Below, one piece after another: positions 37,390 through 48,107 of a DNA stretch of 64,000 bases (positions within the stretch are counted from its first letter, which is position 1; the number at the start of each line of letters is the position of its first letter). The stretch is taken from the NCBI RefSeq assembly GCF_000497245.1, contig NZ_AWTC01000001.1, positions 366,234 to 430,233 of the forward strand, in the 5' to 3' direction. A program made the position numbers and the translations under genes. Source of the DNA: Sporolactobacillus laevolacticus DSM 442. GTDB lineage: Bacteria > Bacillota > Bacilli > Bacillales > Sporolactobacillaceae. The notes under the pieces were generated by a model, which saw nothing but the letters and a program-made list of their open reading frames with translations, was not told the DNA's origin and made no database searches.

Positions 37390-38144
37390 CGTATTGCCAC
37401 TCCTTTTTGTTTTAAAAACGATTTAACATTTGCGACTGATGTCTCTTTATAGTGGAAAATTGAGGCAGCAAGTGCAGCATCCGCTTTACCCATTTGAAAT
37501 GCGTCTAAGAAATCCGATGCCTTGCCGGCGCCACCAGAAGCGATGACCGGTACATCAACGGCTTCACTAATTTTCTGCGTCAAATTCAATTCGAATCCGC
37601 TTTTCTCTCCATCTTGATCCATACTCGTAAGCAGAATTTCACCGGCGCCAAGTGCAACAGCTCTTTTTGCCCATTCGATGGCATCCCAAGAGGTTGCCCT
37701 TTGTCCGCCATGTGTATAAACCTGATATGTACCTGTCTCGGGATTCCATTTGGCATCAATCGCACACACGATACACTGGCATCCAAAAAAATCCGCTCCG
37801 GCTGTGATCAGATCTGGGTTAGCTATTGCGGAACTATTCAATGATATTTTATCTGCGCCTGCGCGTAGCAAGGTTTTTATATTATCAAGAGATTGAATAC
37901 CGCCGCCGACAGTAAATGGAATATTCAGCTTGGCTGCCACTTCTCTGACAACCTCAACCATCGTGTTTCGGCCTTCGCTAGAAGCTGAAATATCAAGAAA
38001 AACGAGTTCATCTGCACCCTCGCTATTATAATACATCGCGAGCTCGACCGGGTCACCAGCATCGCGCAGCTGTACAAATTGCTTTCCCTTAACTACGCGC
38101 CCTTCTTTAACATCAAGGCATGGAATAATACGTTTTGCTAGCAT
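37386..38144 (-). CDS. hisF: Imidazole glycerol phosphate synthase subunit HisF
   Basis: Cyclase subunit using ammonia from HisH to make imidazole glycerol phosphate and AICAR. The beta/alpha barrel shows the catalytic Asp residues in [13 protein letters not shown] and [15 protein letters not shown] and the phosphate loops [11 protein letters not shown] and [13 protein letters not shown]. The product has 252 residues. It overlaps hisA by 1 bp. Confidence 0.97.
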   Translation of the reverse strand: MLAKRIIPCLDVKEGRVVKGKQFVQLRDAGDPVELAMYYNSEGADELVFLDISASSEGRNTMVEVVREVAAKLNIPFTVGGGIQSLDNIKTLLRAGADKISLNSSAIANPDLITAGADFFGCQCIVCAIDAKWNPETGTYQVYTHGGQRATSWDAIEWAKRAVALGAGEILLTSMDQDGEKSGFELNLTQKISEAVDVPVIASGGAGKASDFLDAFQMGKADAALAASIFHYKETSVANVKSFLKQKGVAIR

Positions 38145-38866
38145 TAGTTTTTCACCGCCTTCATGACATCGCCAAGTGAAATTTGCTTGGTATAAAGTGC
38201 TTTGCCGATAATTGCGCCGCTGACACGCTTGTTATTCACTAGCTTCTGCACTTCATCAAATGTTGTGACACCGCCGGATACGACAACGGGCTTACCGATT
38301 TCATCTGCCAGCTGTTCTGCTCCAGATACATTCGCTCCTTTTAGCGCGCCGTCTCTGGAAATATCCGTATAGATGAAATGTTCGGCACCCTCGATAATCA
38401 GTTGTTTCGCGAGTTCCGCTGCGCTCATATCCGAAACTTCAAGCCAGCCCCGAACAGCGACCTTTCCGTCCTTCACATCAAGTCCGATCGCGATTGAATC
38501 GGGATAACGTTGGAGCGCAAGTCGGCAGAATTCCGGATCGCTGATTGCAGAGCTGCCCAGGATGACCCGCTTGATTCCTTGATTGAGGTAACTTTCGACA
38601 ATTTCAATTGTACGGATGCCTCCGCCGACTTCAATATTGATCGGAACCTCCGCCGCTATTCTGGCAATCAGTTCCTGATTTACAGGATGACCCGCCTTCG
38701 CACCATCAAGATCCACAACATGAATCCACTCAGCGCCTTGTTCATAGAAGGAGCGGGCAATGTCAACAGGAGCATCGCCATAAACCGTCGATTGATCATA
38801 ATCACCTTGAAAAAGACGAACGCACTTGCCGTCAATTAAATCAATTGCCGGATAAACTGTGAACAT
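38144..38866 (-). CDS. hisA: Phosphoribosylformimino-AICAR ribotide isomerase HisA
   Basis: Barrel isomerase for step 4 of the pathway. [18 protein letters not shown] carries the catalytic Asp, [15 protein letters not shown] the second, and [15 protein letters not shown] the phosphate loop. The product has 240 residues and abuts hisH (1-bp overlap). Confidence 0.97.
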   Translation of the reverse strand: MFTVYPAIDLIDGKCVRLFQGDYDQSTVYGDAPVDIARSFYEQGAEWIHVVDLDGAKAGHPVNQELIARIAAEVPINIEVGGGIRTIEIVESYLNQGIKRVILGSSAISDPEFCRLALQRYPDSIAIGLDVKDGKVAVRGWLEVSDMSAAELAKQLIIEGAEHFIYTDISRDGALKGANVSGAEQLADEIGKPVVVSGGVTTFDEVQKLVNNKRVSGAIIGKALYTKQISLGDVMKAVKN

Positions 38867-39537
38867 CAGCTCCCCACCTTCCCGCTTTGCTGATTTTGGA
38901 TCAATAAATCACTATTTTGCTTTACAAGTTGCAAATAGTTTTTTAACAGCGCTTCGCCAAATAAACCGCTCTTCTCTGGGTGAAACTGAGCACCGAAGAC
39001 ATTTTGTTTTCCAACGACAGCAGGCACTTGTCCATAGTAATCTGCTGCCGCAATCAATGTTGCCGGCTCTTCGAGATCCGCATAGTAGGAATGCACAAAG
39101 TAAGCAAAGCCAGGTTCCAGTCCCTTCAATAATGGGGATTCGGGTGTGATAAATTCTAATGTATTCCATCCCATATGCGGCACTTTATAACGAGCACCAT
39201 CATCAGAAATACCCGAAAAGCGAATAACGCGTCCCGGAATTAAGCCTAATCCTTTAGTCAGACTGCCTTCCTCGCTCTCATCAAACAGCAATTGCATGCC
39301 GAGGCAAATACCGAGCAGAGGCTTTGTTTCCGCAAATTTTCTGAGAAATTCGTTCAAATGCTTTTCATTCAATAAACCCATCGCATCCTTGAACGCTCCC
39401 ACTCCTGGAAGAATTAATCCGTCCGCTTTTTCAAGCACACTTGGCTCATCACTAATGAAGTATGGTTGCTCAAGTCTTTTCAACGCTTGGCTCAAGCTGT
39501 ACAGGTTGCCCATGCCATAATCTACAATTCCGATCAT
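38866..39537 (-). CDS. hisH: Imidazole glycerol phosphate synthase glutaminase subunit HisH
   Basis: Class I glutamine amidotransferase feeding ammonia to HisF. Triad: nucleophile Cys in LGICLGMQLLF, His and Glu in GAQFHPEKSG. The start MIGIVDYGMGNL is typical. The 223 residues include a Gln/Ser-rich C-terminal tail longer than usual. Confidence 0.96.
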   Translation of the reverse strand: MIGIVDYGMGNLYSLSQALKRLEQPYFISDEPSVLEKADGLILPGVGAFKDAMGLLNEKHLNEFLRKFAETKPLLGICLGMQLLFDESEEGSLTKGLGLIPGRVIRFSGISDDGARYKVPHMGWNTLEFITPESPLLKGLEPGFAYFVHSYYADLEEPATLIAAADYYGQVPAVVGKQNVFGAQFHPEKSGLFGEALLKNYLQLVKQNSDLLIQNQQSGKVGS

Positions 39538-40127
39538 CCCAGTATTCCTTTCGTCGACAGAACCCCTTGAATTCTTGGATTTTCAACAGTCGCCGCGTCA
39601 AGGGCGCGTCCGAGCGCTTTAAATACCGACTCAATCATATGATGAGTATTTTCTCCGTAACGGACATTGACGTGAAGATTCATCTGCGCCTCAATTGACA
39701 ATTTATCTAGAAATTCTTTAACCAGCTCTGTATCGAAAGTTCCTACTTTTTGAGAAGGAAACTGACCATGAAAAACAAAGTAAGGCCGTCCGCTTAAGTC
39801 AATGGCAACATCAGAAAGAGCTTCGTCCATTGGTACAACAGCATATCCATAGCGATTAATCCCTTTTTTATCGCCAATTGCTTGTCGGATCACTTTGCCC
39901 AGGCAAATGGCGATATCTTCTGTTGTGTGGTGATCATCCACGTCCGTATCTCCATGCGCTTCTACATCAAGATTGAAAAGGCCGTGCTTTGTAAAAAGAG
40001 TCAGCATGTGAGTCAGAAACGGTACACCCGTCTCAAGATGTGATTCTCCATCGCCATCGATCGTAAATTTAAGTTTGATTTGAGTTTCAAAAGTATCGCG
40101 TTCCACATAGCCGGTTCGTTTATCCAT
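39534..40127 (-). CDS. hisB: Imidazoleglycerol-phosphate dehydratase HisB
   Basis: Manganese-dependent dehydration to imidazole acetol phosphate. The duplicated metal-binding His clusters DVDDHHTTEDIAICLG and RYGENTHHMIESVFKALG are present. It is a 197-residue monofunctional form without the E. coli phosphatase domain; no histidinol-phosphatase gene was seen in the operon, so that step must be encoded elsewhere. Confidence 0.97.
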   Translation of the reverse strand: MDKRTGYVERDTFETQIKLKFTIDGDGESHLETGVPFLTHMLTLFTKHGLFNLDVEAHGDTDVDDHHTTEDIAICLGKVIRQAIGDKKGINRYGYAVVPMDEALSDVAIDLSGRPYFVFHGQFPSQKVGTFDTELVKEFLDKLSIEAQMNLHVNVRYGENTHHMIESVFKALGRALDAATVENPRIQGVLSTKGILG

Positions 40128-41403
40128 GAATCACCGCACCTTTCATACGTTTTTCAACAGCACGGGCGTGGCCTTCAAGCCCTTCGAATCGTGCAAATGC
40201 GGCGATTGCCTGTCCATTAGCCTGCAGCGCTGCATCACTGTATTCGATAATGCTGGAGCGTTTAACAAAGCTTTCTACGCCAAGCGGGCTTGCATAACGC
40301 GCTGATCCGTTTGTCGGGATGATGTGGTTAGGTCCGGCAAAATAATCGCCTACCGGTTCCGAACTGTATTTTCCAAGGAAGATAGCGCCTGCGTGTCTGA
40401 TTAGAGGAAGAAGCGCATAAGGATCTTTTGTTGCAAGTTCGAGATGTTCAGGAGCTATTTGATTGATTGCCTCCGCAGCCTCATTACTATTAGCCGCAAG
40501 AACAATTTTTCCCGCACTCTGCACTGAAGCAGATGCAATATCGGCACGCGGCAAATCCGCTAATTGTTTTTCAATTTCTTGTTCTACCTGCTCACCAAAA
40601 GTTTGCGAAGTCGTGACAAGTACCGGCATAGAGAGCCGATCATGTTCCGCCTGTGACAGCAAATCGGCTGCAATCCAAGCGGCATTTGCCGTTTCATCAG
40701 CAACAACAGCGATTTCGCTTGGTCCAGCAAGGCTGTCAATAGCGACGTCTCCGAAGACATGCTTTTTCGCAAGCATGACATAGAGATTTCCAGGCCCTGC
40801 AATTTTATCAACCGGTAAGATTGTTTCTGTTCCATAGGCTAATGCAGCAATTGCCTGAGCACCGCCTACCTGGTAAATTTCTCTTATGCCAATTTCACGT
40901 GCTGCAGCAAGCACGCCATCCGCGATCAAGCCGTTTTTTTGTGGAGGAGATACGAGCACGACCCGGTTCACTCCAGCCACTAACGCCGGGATGGCTCCCA
41001 TCAGCACAGATGACGGGTAGCAAGCCGTACCGCCCGGAACATAGACACCAACCGAATCAAGTGGAGTCACTTTCTGTCCAAGAACAACACCATGTTCAAC
41101 CGTTTCCGTCCATGATTGTGGTATTTGTTTTTCATGAAAAGCGCGGATATTCTGCGCTGATTGCTTGATCGCCGCTAAGACCGGTTCCGGAACTCGAGCA
41201 GCCGCCTCGCTCATGTCCGCTTCAGTCACACGAATTGATTCAAGATCAATGCGGTCAAATTGTTTCGTGTACGCCTTGAGTGCTTTGTCACCGTTTGCTT
41301 TCACCGTTTCAATAATCGCTGCGACCGATTTTTGGGCCTCTTCTTTGGCTTCAACTTTTCTTTTCTTTAGAAAATCAAAATTGCCATCTTTAATCCATTC
41401 CAA
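40120..41403 (-). CDS. hisD: Histidinol dehydrogenase
   Basis: Zinc enzyme oxidising L-histidinol to L-histidine in two NAD steps. Signature regions are [42 protein letters not shown] and [10 protein letters not shown], the last with the catalytic Glu-His. The product has 427 residues. Overlaps with hisG (14 bp) and hisB (8 bp) indicate tight coupling. Confidence 0.97.
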   Translation of the reverse strand: MEWIKDGNFDFLKKRKVEAKEEAQKSVAAIIETVKANGDKALKAYTKQFDRIDLESIRVTEADMSEAAARVPEPVLAAIKQSAQNIRAFHEKQIPQSWTETVEHGVVLGQKVTPLDSVGVYVPGGTACYPSSVLMGAIPALVAGVNRVVLVSPPQKNGLIADGVLAAAREIGIREIYQVGGAQAIAALAYGTETILPVDKIAGPGNLYVMLAKKHVFGDVAIDSLAGPSEIAVVADETANAAWIAADLLSQAEHDRLSMPVLVTTSQTFGEQVEQEIEKQLADLPRADIASASVQSAGKIVLAANSNEAAEAINQIAPEHLELATKDPYALLPLIRHAGAIFLGKYSSEPVGDYFAGPNHIIPTNGSARYASPLGVESFVKRSSIIEYSDAALQANGQAIAAFARFEGLEGHARAVEKRMKGAVIHG

Positions 41404-42040
41404 CCTTTGTCCCCTCCGTCGCCTTGATCATTTTTTCTACAATCTGATCAATCAATGTTTTTTTCAGCCGATAACTAACCGGGTTCACAATCAGCCTTGA
41501 GCTGATATCAAGCAGTCTGTCAAATTCAACAAGCCCGTTTTCTTTAAGAGTCTGACCTGTTGAAACAATATCAACAATTGCATCGGCAAGGCCGACAATC
41601 GGTGCGAGTTCGATTGATCCGTTCAAAGCGATCAGATCAACCTGTTCACCGCGGCGTCGATAAAAATCAGAAGCAATGTTCGGATATTTTGTAGCGATTT
41701 TAAGAAAAGGATTGCGGCTCTGGTGCTGAGGCAATCCGGCAACCGCCATATGGCATTTGCTAATCCCGAGATCAACCATTTCGTAAACATCTCTTCCGCT
41801 TTCCAAAAGTACATCCTTGCCGGCAATACCCAGATCTGCCGCTCCATACTCTACATAAGTTGGCACGTCAACCGGTTTAGCCAGGATAAAGCGGAACGGT
41901 TCGGAATCCAAGTCGAGAATTAATTTTCGTGTCGTCTCAAAGGTCTCAGGTAGCTGAAAACCCGCATTTCTTAAAAGCCTGCAGGCGTCACCGAAAATAC
42001 GTCCTTTAGGCATGGCTATTGTTATAACCGATTTATTCAT
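41390..42040 (-). CDS. hisG: ATP phosphoribosyltransferase catalytic subunit HisG (short form)
   Basis: Commits PRPP and ATP to histidine synthesis. The 216 residues represent the short form lacking the C-terminal regulatory domain, which requires HisZ as partner; hisZ lies directly upstream with a 4-bp overlap. Motifs include [26 protein letters not shown] and the PRPP-binding [18 protein letters not shown]. Confidence 0.97.
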   Translation of the reverse strand: MNKSVITIAMPKGRIFGDACRLLRNAGFQLPETFETTRKLILDLDSEPFRFILAKPVDVPTYVEYGAADLGIAGKDVLLESGRDVYEMVDLGISKCHMAVAGLPQHQSRNPFLKIATKYPNIASDFYRRRGEQVDLIALNGSIELAPIVGLADAIVDIVSTGQTLKENGLVEFDRLLDISSRLIVNPVSYRLKKTLIDQIVEKMIKATEGTKVGMD

Positions 42041-43233
42041 TCTGATGTCTCCGTTCTCTCCAAGAAATAATTGACCGCTTCGAATTGCTGCTCAAACGTT
42101 TCAGGATTATCGATTCCGTCTGCGTGTTGAAGCACAACCGCGTGGCCTTTCTCTCTTTCAGATGCGGCAAATCGCATCGCTTTTCCCGCATTCTCACGAT
42201 TATAAATTACAGCTCTTTTGTGTTGCGCGTTTCGATCGATCGGTGTTTTTATCGCACTCATCAAACGATCAAGACGAATACCGAATCCAGTCGCCGGACA
42301 TGGCCGATTGAACTTGGCAAGCAAGTCATCATAACGTCCACCGCTCGCAACTGGAAAACCGAGATTGCCTCCAAATCCTTGGAAAACGAATCCGGTGTAG
42401 TAGCTAAGATGAGGGACAAGCGTGATATCTAAGTCAATCTGTCCTTCAAGATGATCCATTTTCAGTAAATGAACCAGCTCTATAATATTTCGATAATACG
42501 AGTGAACCGGTGTCGCCGAACCTGACACTACGGTTTTCAAGAATTCCAGCGTTTCATCATTGTTCATTCTTCGCGAATCGACAAAGGTATTTAATTGTCT
42601 TGCCACATCTGAAGGCAAGCCAAGAGTGGCGACATATTCATGGAAGCCAACATCATTTTTATTATAGAGAAGGTTGCGAAGCCTTTCGACAACGTTTTTA
42701 TCCTTAACAATATCATAAAAAAAGGCATTCACGAACCCGACATGACCAACTGCAAGCCTTACCGATTCTAATCCACTTTTCTCTAGTAGGCTCATCATCA
42801 GCGAAATCACTTCAACATCCGCATACGGCGTTGCATCACCGATTAATTCAGCACCAGTTTGTTCAAATTCGCTTGGATGTCCGCCCTCCTTACGCTGGCT
42901 CCGATATAGATCAGCGGTATAGGCAAGTCTCAGGGGCAGCGGTGCTTGCCTCAAACTTGAAGCTGCAATCCGTGCAATCGGTGTCGTCATATCGGGACGC
43001 AGAACAACAGGGTGTCCTTCAGCATCCAAAAATTTAAACAAACGATGATCGGCGATCGCTGAAGCGCGACCGATTGTCTCTGCATATTCCAAAGCCGGTG
43101 TTTTGATAAAATCATAACCCCAGCGTTGTAATTCGCGTTGAAAAATCATCTCTAATCGGGAAATTTCCTGTTGAGCTTGGGGCAAGGTGTCCCTCAACCC
43201 AAGAGGCTTTTCAAACATATATGGCTGTGACAT
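42037..43233 (-). CDS. hisZ: ATP phosphoribosyltransferase regulatory subunit HisZ
   Basis: Paralog of histidyl-tRNA synthetase core lacking aminoacylation, needed for HisG activity and histidine feedback. Class II motifs remain recognisable ([47 protein letters not shown]). It has 398 residues, with no anticodon-binding domain. AAGGAG lies 7 nt before the ATG. It is first in the his operon. Confidence 0.95.
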   Translation of the reverse strand: MSQPYMFEKPLGLRDTLPQAQQEISRLEMIFQRELQRWGYDFIKTPALEYAETIGRASAIADHRLFKFLDAEGHPVVLRPDMTTPIARIAASSLRQAPLPLRLAYTADLYRSQRKEGGHPSEFEQTGAELIGDATPYADVEVISLMMSLLEKSGLESVRLAVGHVGFVNAFFYDIVKDKNVVERLRNLLYNKNDVGFHEYVATLGLPSDVARQLNTFVDSRRMNNDETLEFLKTVVSGSATPVHSYYRNIIELVHLLKMDHLEGQIDLDITLVPHLSYYTGFVFQGFGGNLGFPVASGGRYDDLLAKFNRPCPATGFGIRLDRLMSAIKTPIDRNAQHKRAVIYNRENAGKAMRFAASEREKGHAVVLQHADGIDNPETFEQQFEAVNYFLERTETSE

Positions 43234-43399
43234 AACTGGTCTCCTTCTCGCAGTTTCTCTCTTTCAGAGCGTTCAACAAGGGCACCTAAAACGGTCCTTC
43301 TTTATGAACTGACTCTTTAATTTATTATTTATGAAGATCATTGAAAAAGAAATCTCCAAACCGCTTTATCTCGTTAGCATAGTAAAGTATGTAATGTGT

Positions 43400-43428
43400 A
43401 TTTTAGTGGAAAAGTCCTGATAAGTCAA
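43400..43428 (-). promoter_or_regulatory. Sigma-A promoter of the his operon
   Basis: Minus-strand TTGACT (43423-43428), exactly 17 bp, TAAAAT (43400-43405). The leader to hisZ is about 160 nt. It holds no T-box antiterminator sequence and no run of His codons, so control by attenuation is not apparent. Confidence 0.75.
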
Positions 43429-43453
43429 TAGGTTCTTGTTTCATTTCATACAA

Positions 43454-43481
43454 GTAAAAAGGACGGCCGCAGCCGTCCTTT
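43454..43481 (-). terminator. Terminator of the SASP gene
   Basis: Perfect 10-bp stem AAAGGACGGC/GCCGTCCTTT (43458-43467, 43472-43481) with a 4-nt loop and following T-run on the minus strand. Confidence 0.9.
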
Positions 43482-43498
43482 AAACGATCGTTTTTAGA

Positions 43499-43699
43499 TT
43501 AGAATTTCCCACCAAGTTGCTGCTGTGCAGTCGCAACGAGACGCTTCGTAATTTCACCACCAACAGAACCGTTGGCGCGCGAAGTCGTATCAGGACCAAG
43601 CTGTACACCGAATTCGGAAGCAATTTCCGTCTTCATCTGTTCAAGTGCTTTTTCAGCACCAGGAACGAGAATCTGATTTGAACTATTATTATCAGCCAT
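43499..43699 (-). CDS. Alpha/beta-type small acid-soluble spore protein
   Basis: Coats forespore DNA, forcing an A-like form that resists UV and heat. The 66 residues contain both family signatures: [33 protein letters not shown], including the GPR protease region with Glu-Phe/Ile-Ala (EIASEFG). The start is ATG 43699, 8 nt after AAGGAGGTG. It matches the sspA position next to thiI in B. subtilis. A sigma-G-like promoter precedes it and a strong terminator follows. Confidence 0.95.
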   Translation of the reverse strand: MADNNSSNQILVPGAEKALEQMKTEIASEFGVQLGPDTTSRANGSVGGEITKRLVATAQQQLGGKF

Positions 43700-43721
43700 G
43701 TTTCTCACCTCCTTGTGCCAT

Positions 43722-43752
43722 TATGATGTGCAGTGTCTATTTTCTGCATGCA
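43722..43752 (-). promoter_or_regulatory. Sigma-G-like promoter of the SASP gene
   Basis: Minus-strand TGCATG (43747-43752), 18-bp spacer, CATCATA (43722-43728), agreeing with the forespore sigma-G pattern (GNATR, 17-18 bp, CATNNTA). Confidence 0.6.
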
Positions 43753-43800
43753 CAAGGAGTTATGGTAATTATTTCAATTACTCTTCATCTTTCGAGAACA

Positions 43801-45000
43801 TTATAATAGGCTGCTAAATGCATCTTCATTCGTATCGGCATCGATAACCATTGTTTCAATGCCTTGAACAGCTTCATCAACCAATTCATTAATAGCCAGC
43901 TTACGTTCGAAGCGTTCGGCATGTAGCCGATCCGGACGTGTTCTCGGCGCTTTCGGCAGAAAAATCGTACAACAGTCTTCATAAGGGCGAATTGAGATAT
44001 CATAAGTGTCAATTTGTTTCGCAATCTGTGCGATATCAATCTTGTCCATCGTAATCAACGGACGAAGCACCGGCAGATTCGTCACCGAATTGATGGTATT
44101 CATGCTCTCGAGAGTCTGGCTTGCAACCTGACCTAAGCTTTCGCCGGTTGCAAGCGCTAATGCGCCGCGCTGAAGTGCAGCCTTCTCAGCAATTCGGAAC
44201 ATTAGTCGTCTCATAATCGTAATCCGATAATCCTCAGGTACCGCATCACGGATTGCAACCTGAGCATTTGTAAAAGGCACAAGATGAAGGACAAACTTGC
44301 CGCCAAAGCCCCTTAATTTCTTCGACAAATCAATGACTTTCTGCTTCGCGCGATCACTTGTGTACGGAGGACTCTGAAAATGGATAGCTTCGATCAGCGC
44401 GCCACGCCTGGCAACCAGATAAGCAGCGACTGGACTGTCAATTCCTCCTGACAGTAAAAGCATGACTTTGCCGCTTGTGCCGACCGGCAATCCGCCGGCC
44501 CCCTTGACTTCTCGTCCATAGATGCGTGCTTCATGATACCCGACTTCTACACGAATCAGCAAATCAGGGTGATGCACATCAACTTTGAGCCAATCACATT
44601 GATTCAGTACAGCGCCGCCAAGTTCCTGATTCAATTCATTTCCATGAATCGGGTAACGCTTATCTTTGCGCCTTGCCGCAATTTTAAAAGTCTTGGCTCC
44701 GTTTTCCTGATTTGCAACACGCAAAACGCCTTCGCGAATTTGTTCAAGATCCGTGCCAACCTTAATTGCCGGTGAGATGTTCTGTATACCAAACACGCGT
44801 TGCATAACCGCAAGGACATCCGCAGAATCCTCACCATTCAATTTTATTTCCAAATCGTCAAAATGACGTTTGATTTCCAATTGAGGAAATCCGCGAAGTT
44901 TCTCGCGGACATCATCTTCGAGTTTAACGACAAATTGTTTCTTATTTTTTCCCTTCAGGGTGATTTCCCCGAAACGTACCACTAAATAGTCATAGATCAC
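43801..45000 (-). CDS. thiI: tRNA 4-thiouridine synthase ThiI
   Basis: Adenylates and thiolates U8 of tRNA and, in some organisms, supplies sulfur for thiamin. An N-terminal ferredoxin-like and THUMP region (about 1-165) is followed by the PP-loop SGGIDSPVAAYL (about 184-195). It has 399 residues with no C-terminal rhodanese domain, as in B. subtilis. The start is GTG 45000 after GAGGTG. The desulfurase gene lies 5 bp upstream, the usual nifZ-thiI pair. Confidence 0.96.
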   Translation of the reverse strand: MIYDYLVVRFGEITLKGKNKKQFVVKLEDDVREKLRGFPQLEIKRHFDDLEIKLNGEDSADVLAVMQRVFGIQNISPAIKVGTDLEQIREGVLRVANQENGAKTFKIAARRKDKRYPIHGNELNQELGGAVLNQCDWLKVDVHHPDLLIRVEVGYHEARIYGREVKGAGGLPVGTSGKVMLLLSGGIDSPVAAYLVARRGALIEAIHFQSPPYTSDRAKQKVIDLSKKLRGFGGKFVLHLVPFTNAQVAIRDAVPEDYRITIMRRLMFRIAEKAALQRGALALATGESLGQVASQTLESMNTINSVTNLPVLRPLITMDKIDIAQIAKQIDTYDISIRPYEDCCTIFLPKAPRTRPDRLHAERFERKLAINELVDEAVQGIETMVIDADTNEDAFSSLL

Positions 45001-45005
45001 TCATT

Positions 45006-46148
45006 TCACCTCATTACAATCTTTAACTGGCCAACTTTGTCGGCAAGTGTCGCAAGAAAAATATCAATATCTTCTTCTGTTGTTTCGTAAGCCATGCTGA
45101 TGCGTATTGCCTGTTCGGCCTCTTCCGGTGAGATGCCCATAGCGGTCAGTATGCCGCTTGCACCATTTTCCTTTGATGAACATGCTGATTTTGTGGAGAC
45201 GTAGATCTCATCTTTTTCTAGAGCATGAACAAGTACTTCTGATTTAATACCGCGAAGCGAAACGTTAACAATATGTGGTGCCGAAAGCTGTTCAGGTGTA
45301 TGGACAGAAGCACCATTAATTTGTTTCAGCCCCTCAAACAGTTTGCTCTGAAGGGCCGCCAAATGACGGATTCCCTCTTTTTCATGTTCGAGTGTCAGGC
45401 GCAGTGCTTTGACCATGCCACATATTCCCGGTAAGTTTTCAGTACCTGAGCGCAGCTGATGTTCCTGACCGCCCCCTGCAAATAACGGCGACAGCAATGT
45501 ACCTTTGCGAACATATAATAAGCCTGTCCCCTTCGGTCCATGAAACTTGTGTCCGGAAATCGTGCACAAATCGATCCCGCTTGTTTTAAGCTCAAGTGGA
45601 ACCTTAGCCATGCCCTGAACATGATCGACATGAAAAATGGTTTTTGGTTTTTGACTGAGAAACGCGCCAATTTCCGCAATCGGCTGGATTGTTCCTACTT
45701 CATTATTCACATGCATGACAGAAACGAGAATCGTGTCATCCCTGTAGGCCTTTTTAAATTGATCAAAGGAGATCCGACCCTCGCTGTCAACCGGAAGATA
45801 GGTCACTTCAAATCCCAGTTCTTCCAACTGTTCAAATGCATGCCCGGCGGAAGCATGTTCAATAGAAGTCGTGATCAAATGCTTCCCCCGGTTTTTATAG
45901 GCGAACACCGCGCCTTTTACTGCCAGATTATTGCCTTCCGTTCCACCCGAAGTAAACACGATCTCACTTGGATCGACATGAAGCAGTGAAGCAGCCTGGT
46001 CACGCGAACGGGCCAGAAGCGCTTCACTTTTTCCGCCAAGGCTGTGCAGGGATGATGGATTGGCAAAATATTGTTCAGAAACTGTACGGTATGTGTCCAT
46101 TACCTCTGCGTACGGTTTTGTTGTCGCACTGTTATCCAAATAAATCAT
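45006..46148 (-). CDS. nifZ: Cysteine desulfurase (NifS/NifZ-like), partner of ThiI
   Basis: PLP enzyme that passes persulfide sulfur from cysteine to ThiI. The PLP lysine lies in TISGHKFHGPKGTG, the cofactor region in FTSGGTEGNNLAVKG, and the catalytic Cys in VSTKSACSSKENGASG. Start MIYLDNSATT at ATG 46148 gives 380 residues, the family size; a frame reaching 46193 adds unrelated residues. AAAGGAG is 13 nt before the ATG, a wide spacing with a T-run between. Confidence 0.93.
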   Translation of the reverse strand: MIYLDNSATTKPYAEVMDTYRTVSEQYFANPSSLHSLGGKSEALLARSRDQAASLLHVDPSEIVFTSGGTEGNNLAVKGAVFAYKNRGKHLITTSIEHASAGHAFEQLEELGFEVTYLPVDSEGRISFDQFKKAYRDDTILVSVMHVNNEVGTIQPIAEIGAFLSQKPKTIFHVDHVQGMAKVPLELKTSGIDLCTISGHKFHGPKGTGLLYVRKGTLLSPLFAGGGQEHQLRSGTENLPGICGMVKALRLTLEHEKEGIRHLAALQSKLFEGLKQINGASVHTPEQLSAPHIVNVSLRGIKSEVLVHALEKDEIYVSTKSACSSKENGASGILTAMGISPEEAEQAIRISMAYETTEEDIDIFLATLADKVGQLKIVMR

Positions 46149-46262
46149 AAAAAAAATAAATCTCCTTTCTGAAATTCTAGAACAAATCAGCAAACAACCT
46201 TTTTATTTCATTAGTGCCCACCTTGGATGAATCTTAACACGAGTACATGACGATGTCACCGC

Positions 46263-47951
46263 TCAAGCTTCTCGCCCTTGATATAATTCCTCACGTTTTA
46301 AAATCTTCGGCTCTTTTTTTTCAATGGCAAGCACAGCTGTCTCGACCGCGGCCTGATAATCGTAATTTCTAAAGTATTGCTCAGCTTTTTTTAACGCCTG
46401 ATCAATATCCTGATAGTCTGTCCGATAGCGATTTCCATATTGAATCATTTCTTCAGCAAAACTTGCGGTTTCAACAAGCTTTTCCGCTTGATGGTAAACA
46501 TTGTTGATATCATCAGCCGCTTGTGCCAGCAACATTTGAACATTTGACATATTCAATGGCTTTTCATCAAGCTTTTGATACACGGATTTAAGCTGCTCTC
46601 CAGCCTGCTGCAGCGCTCCGGTAAATGAACCAGGTACACCCGGTAAATTGCTTTTCTGAATCGTTCGTTTGGTTTCAAAAAGCTGCCGCTTTAATTTCTG
46701 AATCTGGTCACGCGCATCCATTTCATCCTTACGGAGTGTCTTTATTTTTTCGCTGAACTCATCAGCAAGGGTCTCCATATCCTGCAACTCCGATTGCAGG
46801 GCTTCTAGTTTTTCATAAATGGAACTAAATGGTTCTTGATGATCATCAACCTGGGTTTCAGTAAAAGCTTTTTCCAACCTTTGAAAAGTTTTTCCTAAAT
46901 CATGCTGCATTTTCAGATCTTCCGAGCTTATATGATAGCTGTCACGGATGGTTGCCGTTTCACTATCCAGTTCATCTATTTTTCCGCTGACACGCTCAAG
47001 CTTCTCTTCAAATTTTGGTGTCATATCCTGAAACTGCTTGCGGCTGGCTACTTCTTTTTCCAATTGCGCATACAGCCAATCAAGTTGATCGTGGACACCT
47101 TTAAGACCGTCTCTCGCTTCGTCCAGTTCCAAACTGCTTACAGCGGTTTCCATCAACTGACAATGTTTCTCCATCTCTTCAAGCTGAGACTTAAGTTGTA
47201 GGTGCTCAAGCTGATAGCCCTGTTCTGTCATTTCTTGTTCACCCTGAAGGAGCTCTTTAAACTGATCAGGAATAGTCTTATGCAGGTCCTTATACAGTTC
47301 AGGTACTGCCTTAATCTGATCCTGGAGCTGATCCGCGGATTGCTTCACACCCAGAAGTATTTGACGGGCGTCTAAGTAGTTGCCGCTCTCCGTTTCTGTT
47401 CCATAATTCTTTAATTGATCCTCTATTTTTTGCACTGATTGTTCAAGTGAGGGAAGTGTCTGATGGAATTGGCTTCTTTTCGTGATGATATCTTTCTTAA
47501 TTTGATGAAAGACTTCTTTTATCGCTGTCACATCTTCACGGTTTTTCGTTTCGCTCTCCACGACTGTGTTCAGTTCACTCAAGATTTCCTCAATGCGCAT
47601 TTCAATAGTAGCCATTTTTTTATTGGCTTCTTTGATCAGAAGATCAGCCTTATGGAAACGATACTTTTCCGTGAATTCTTCTGCTTTGAACAGAGATTCC
47701 TCAATTTGCGGTAAAGACTGGGTCACAATCGTGTCCCAATCCTTATGCCATTTATCAAATTTTGTTTCTGTATCTCCCGCCATATTCAATTTTTTTACTT
47801 TTGACAGTTCCTTAGCTACCGGACGATTGATCAGATCCACTCTCCGTGCTTCTGAACGATCAATTTCAGCGAATGTTCTTTTTCGCATCCAGGTGCCATA
47901 GGCAACAATAAGAATAATAAGCAAAATCAGACCAACCAACACATAGAGCAT
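46263..47951 (-). CDS. ezrA: Septation ring formation regulator EzrA
   Basis: Membrane protein restricting FtsZ ring assembly and linking division with PBP1. A single N-terminal transmembrane helix (LYVLVGLILLIILIVAYGTW, residues 2-21) is followed by about 540 residues of spectrin-like coiled coil rich in Glu, Lys, Gln and Leu. The 562 residues match EzrA of B. subtilis. It is upstream of nifZ-thiI as in Bacillus. Confidence 0.95.
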   Translation of the reverse strand: MLYVLVGLILLIILIVAYGTWMRKRTFAEIDRSEARRVDLINRPVAKELSKVKKLNMAGDTETKFDKWHKDWDTIVTQSLPQIEESLFKAEEFTEKYRFHKADLLIKEANKKMATIEMRIEEILSELNTVVESETKNREDVTAIKEVFHQIKKDIITKRSQFHQTLPSLEQSVQKIEDQLKNYGTETESGNYLDARQILLGVKQSADQLQDQIKAVPELYKDLHKTIPDQFKELLQGEQEMTEQGYQLEHLQLKSQLEEMEKHCQLMETAVSSLELDEARDGLKGVHDQLDWLYAQLEKEVASRKQFQDMTPKFEEKLERVSGKIDELDSETATIRDSYHISSEDLKMQHDLGKTFQRLEKAFTETQVDDHQEPFSSIYEKLEALQSELQDMETLADEFSEKIKTLRKDEMDARDQIQKLKRQLFETKRTIQKSNLPGVPGSFTGALQQAGEQLKSVYQKLDEKPLNMSNVQMLLAQAADDINNVYHQAEKLVETASFAEEMIQYGNRYRTDYQDIDQALKKAEQYFRNYDYQAAVETAVLAIEKKEPKILKREELYQGREA

Positions 47952-48107
47952 ACAGAATTTCCCCCATTCTCACATGGAACGCACTCATACTTGTATTGTC
48001 TATATTGTATCAAAATAAAGTGATTTGAGGTCAATAAAAAACAGAATCTGTCGATTTTTATATGATATAATCAGTACATCTTTTTTAATTGGTTGGGTGG
48101 CTGTGAC

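Noticed and set aside
43234-43400. T-box or His leader peptide before hisZ
   Set aside because: No T-box antiterminator sequence, no terminator hairpin and no run of His codons could be found.
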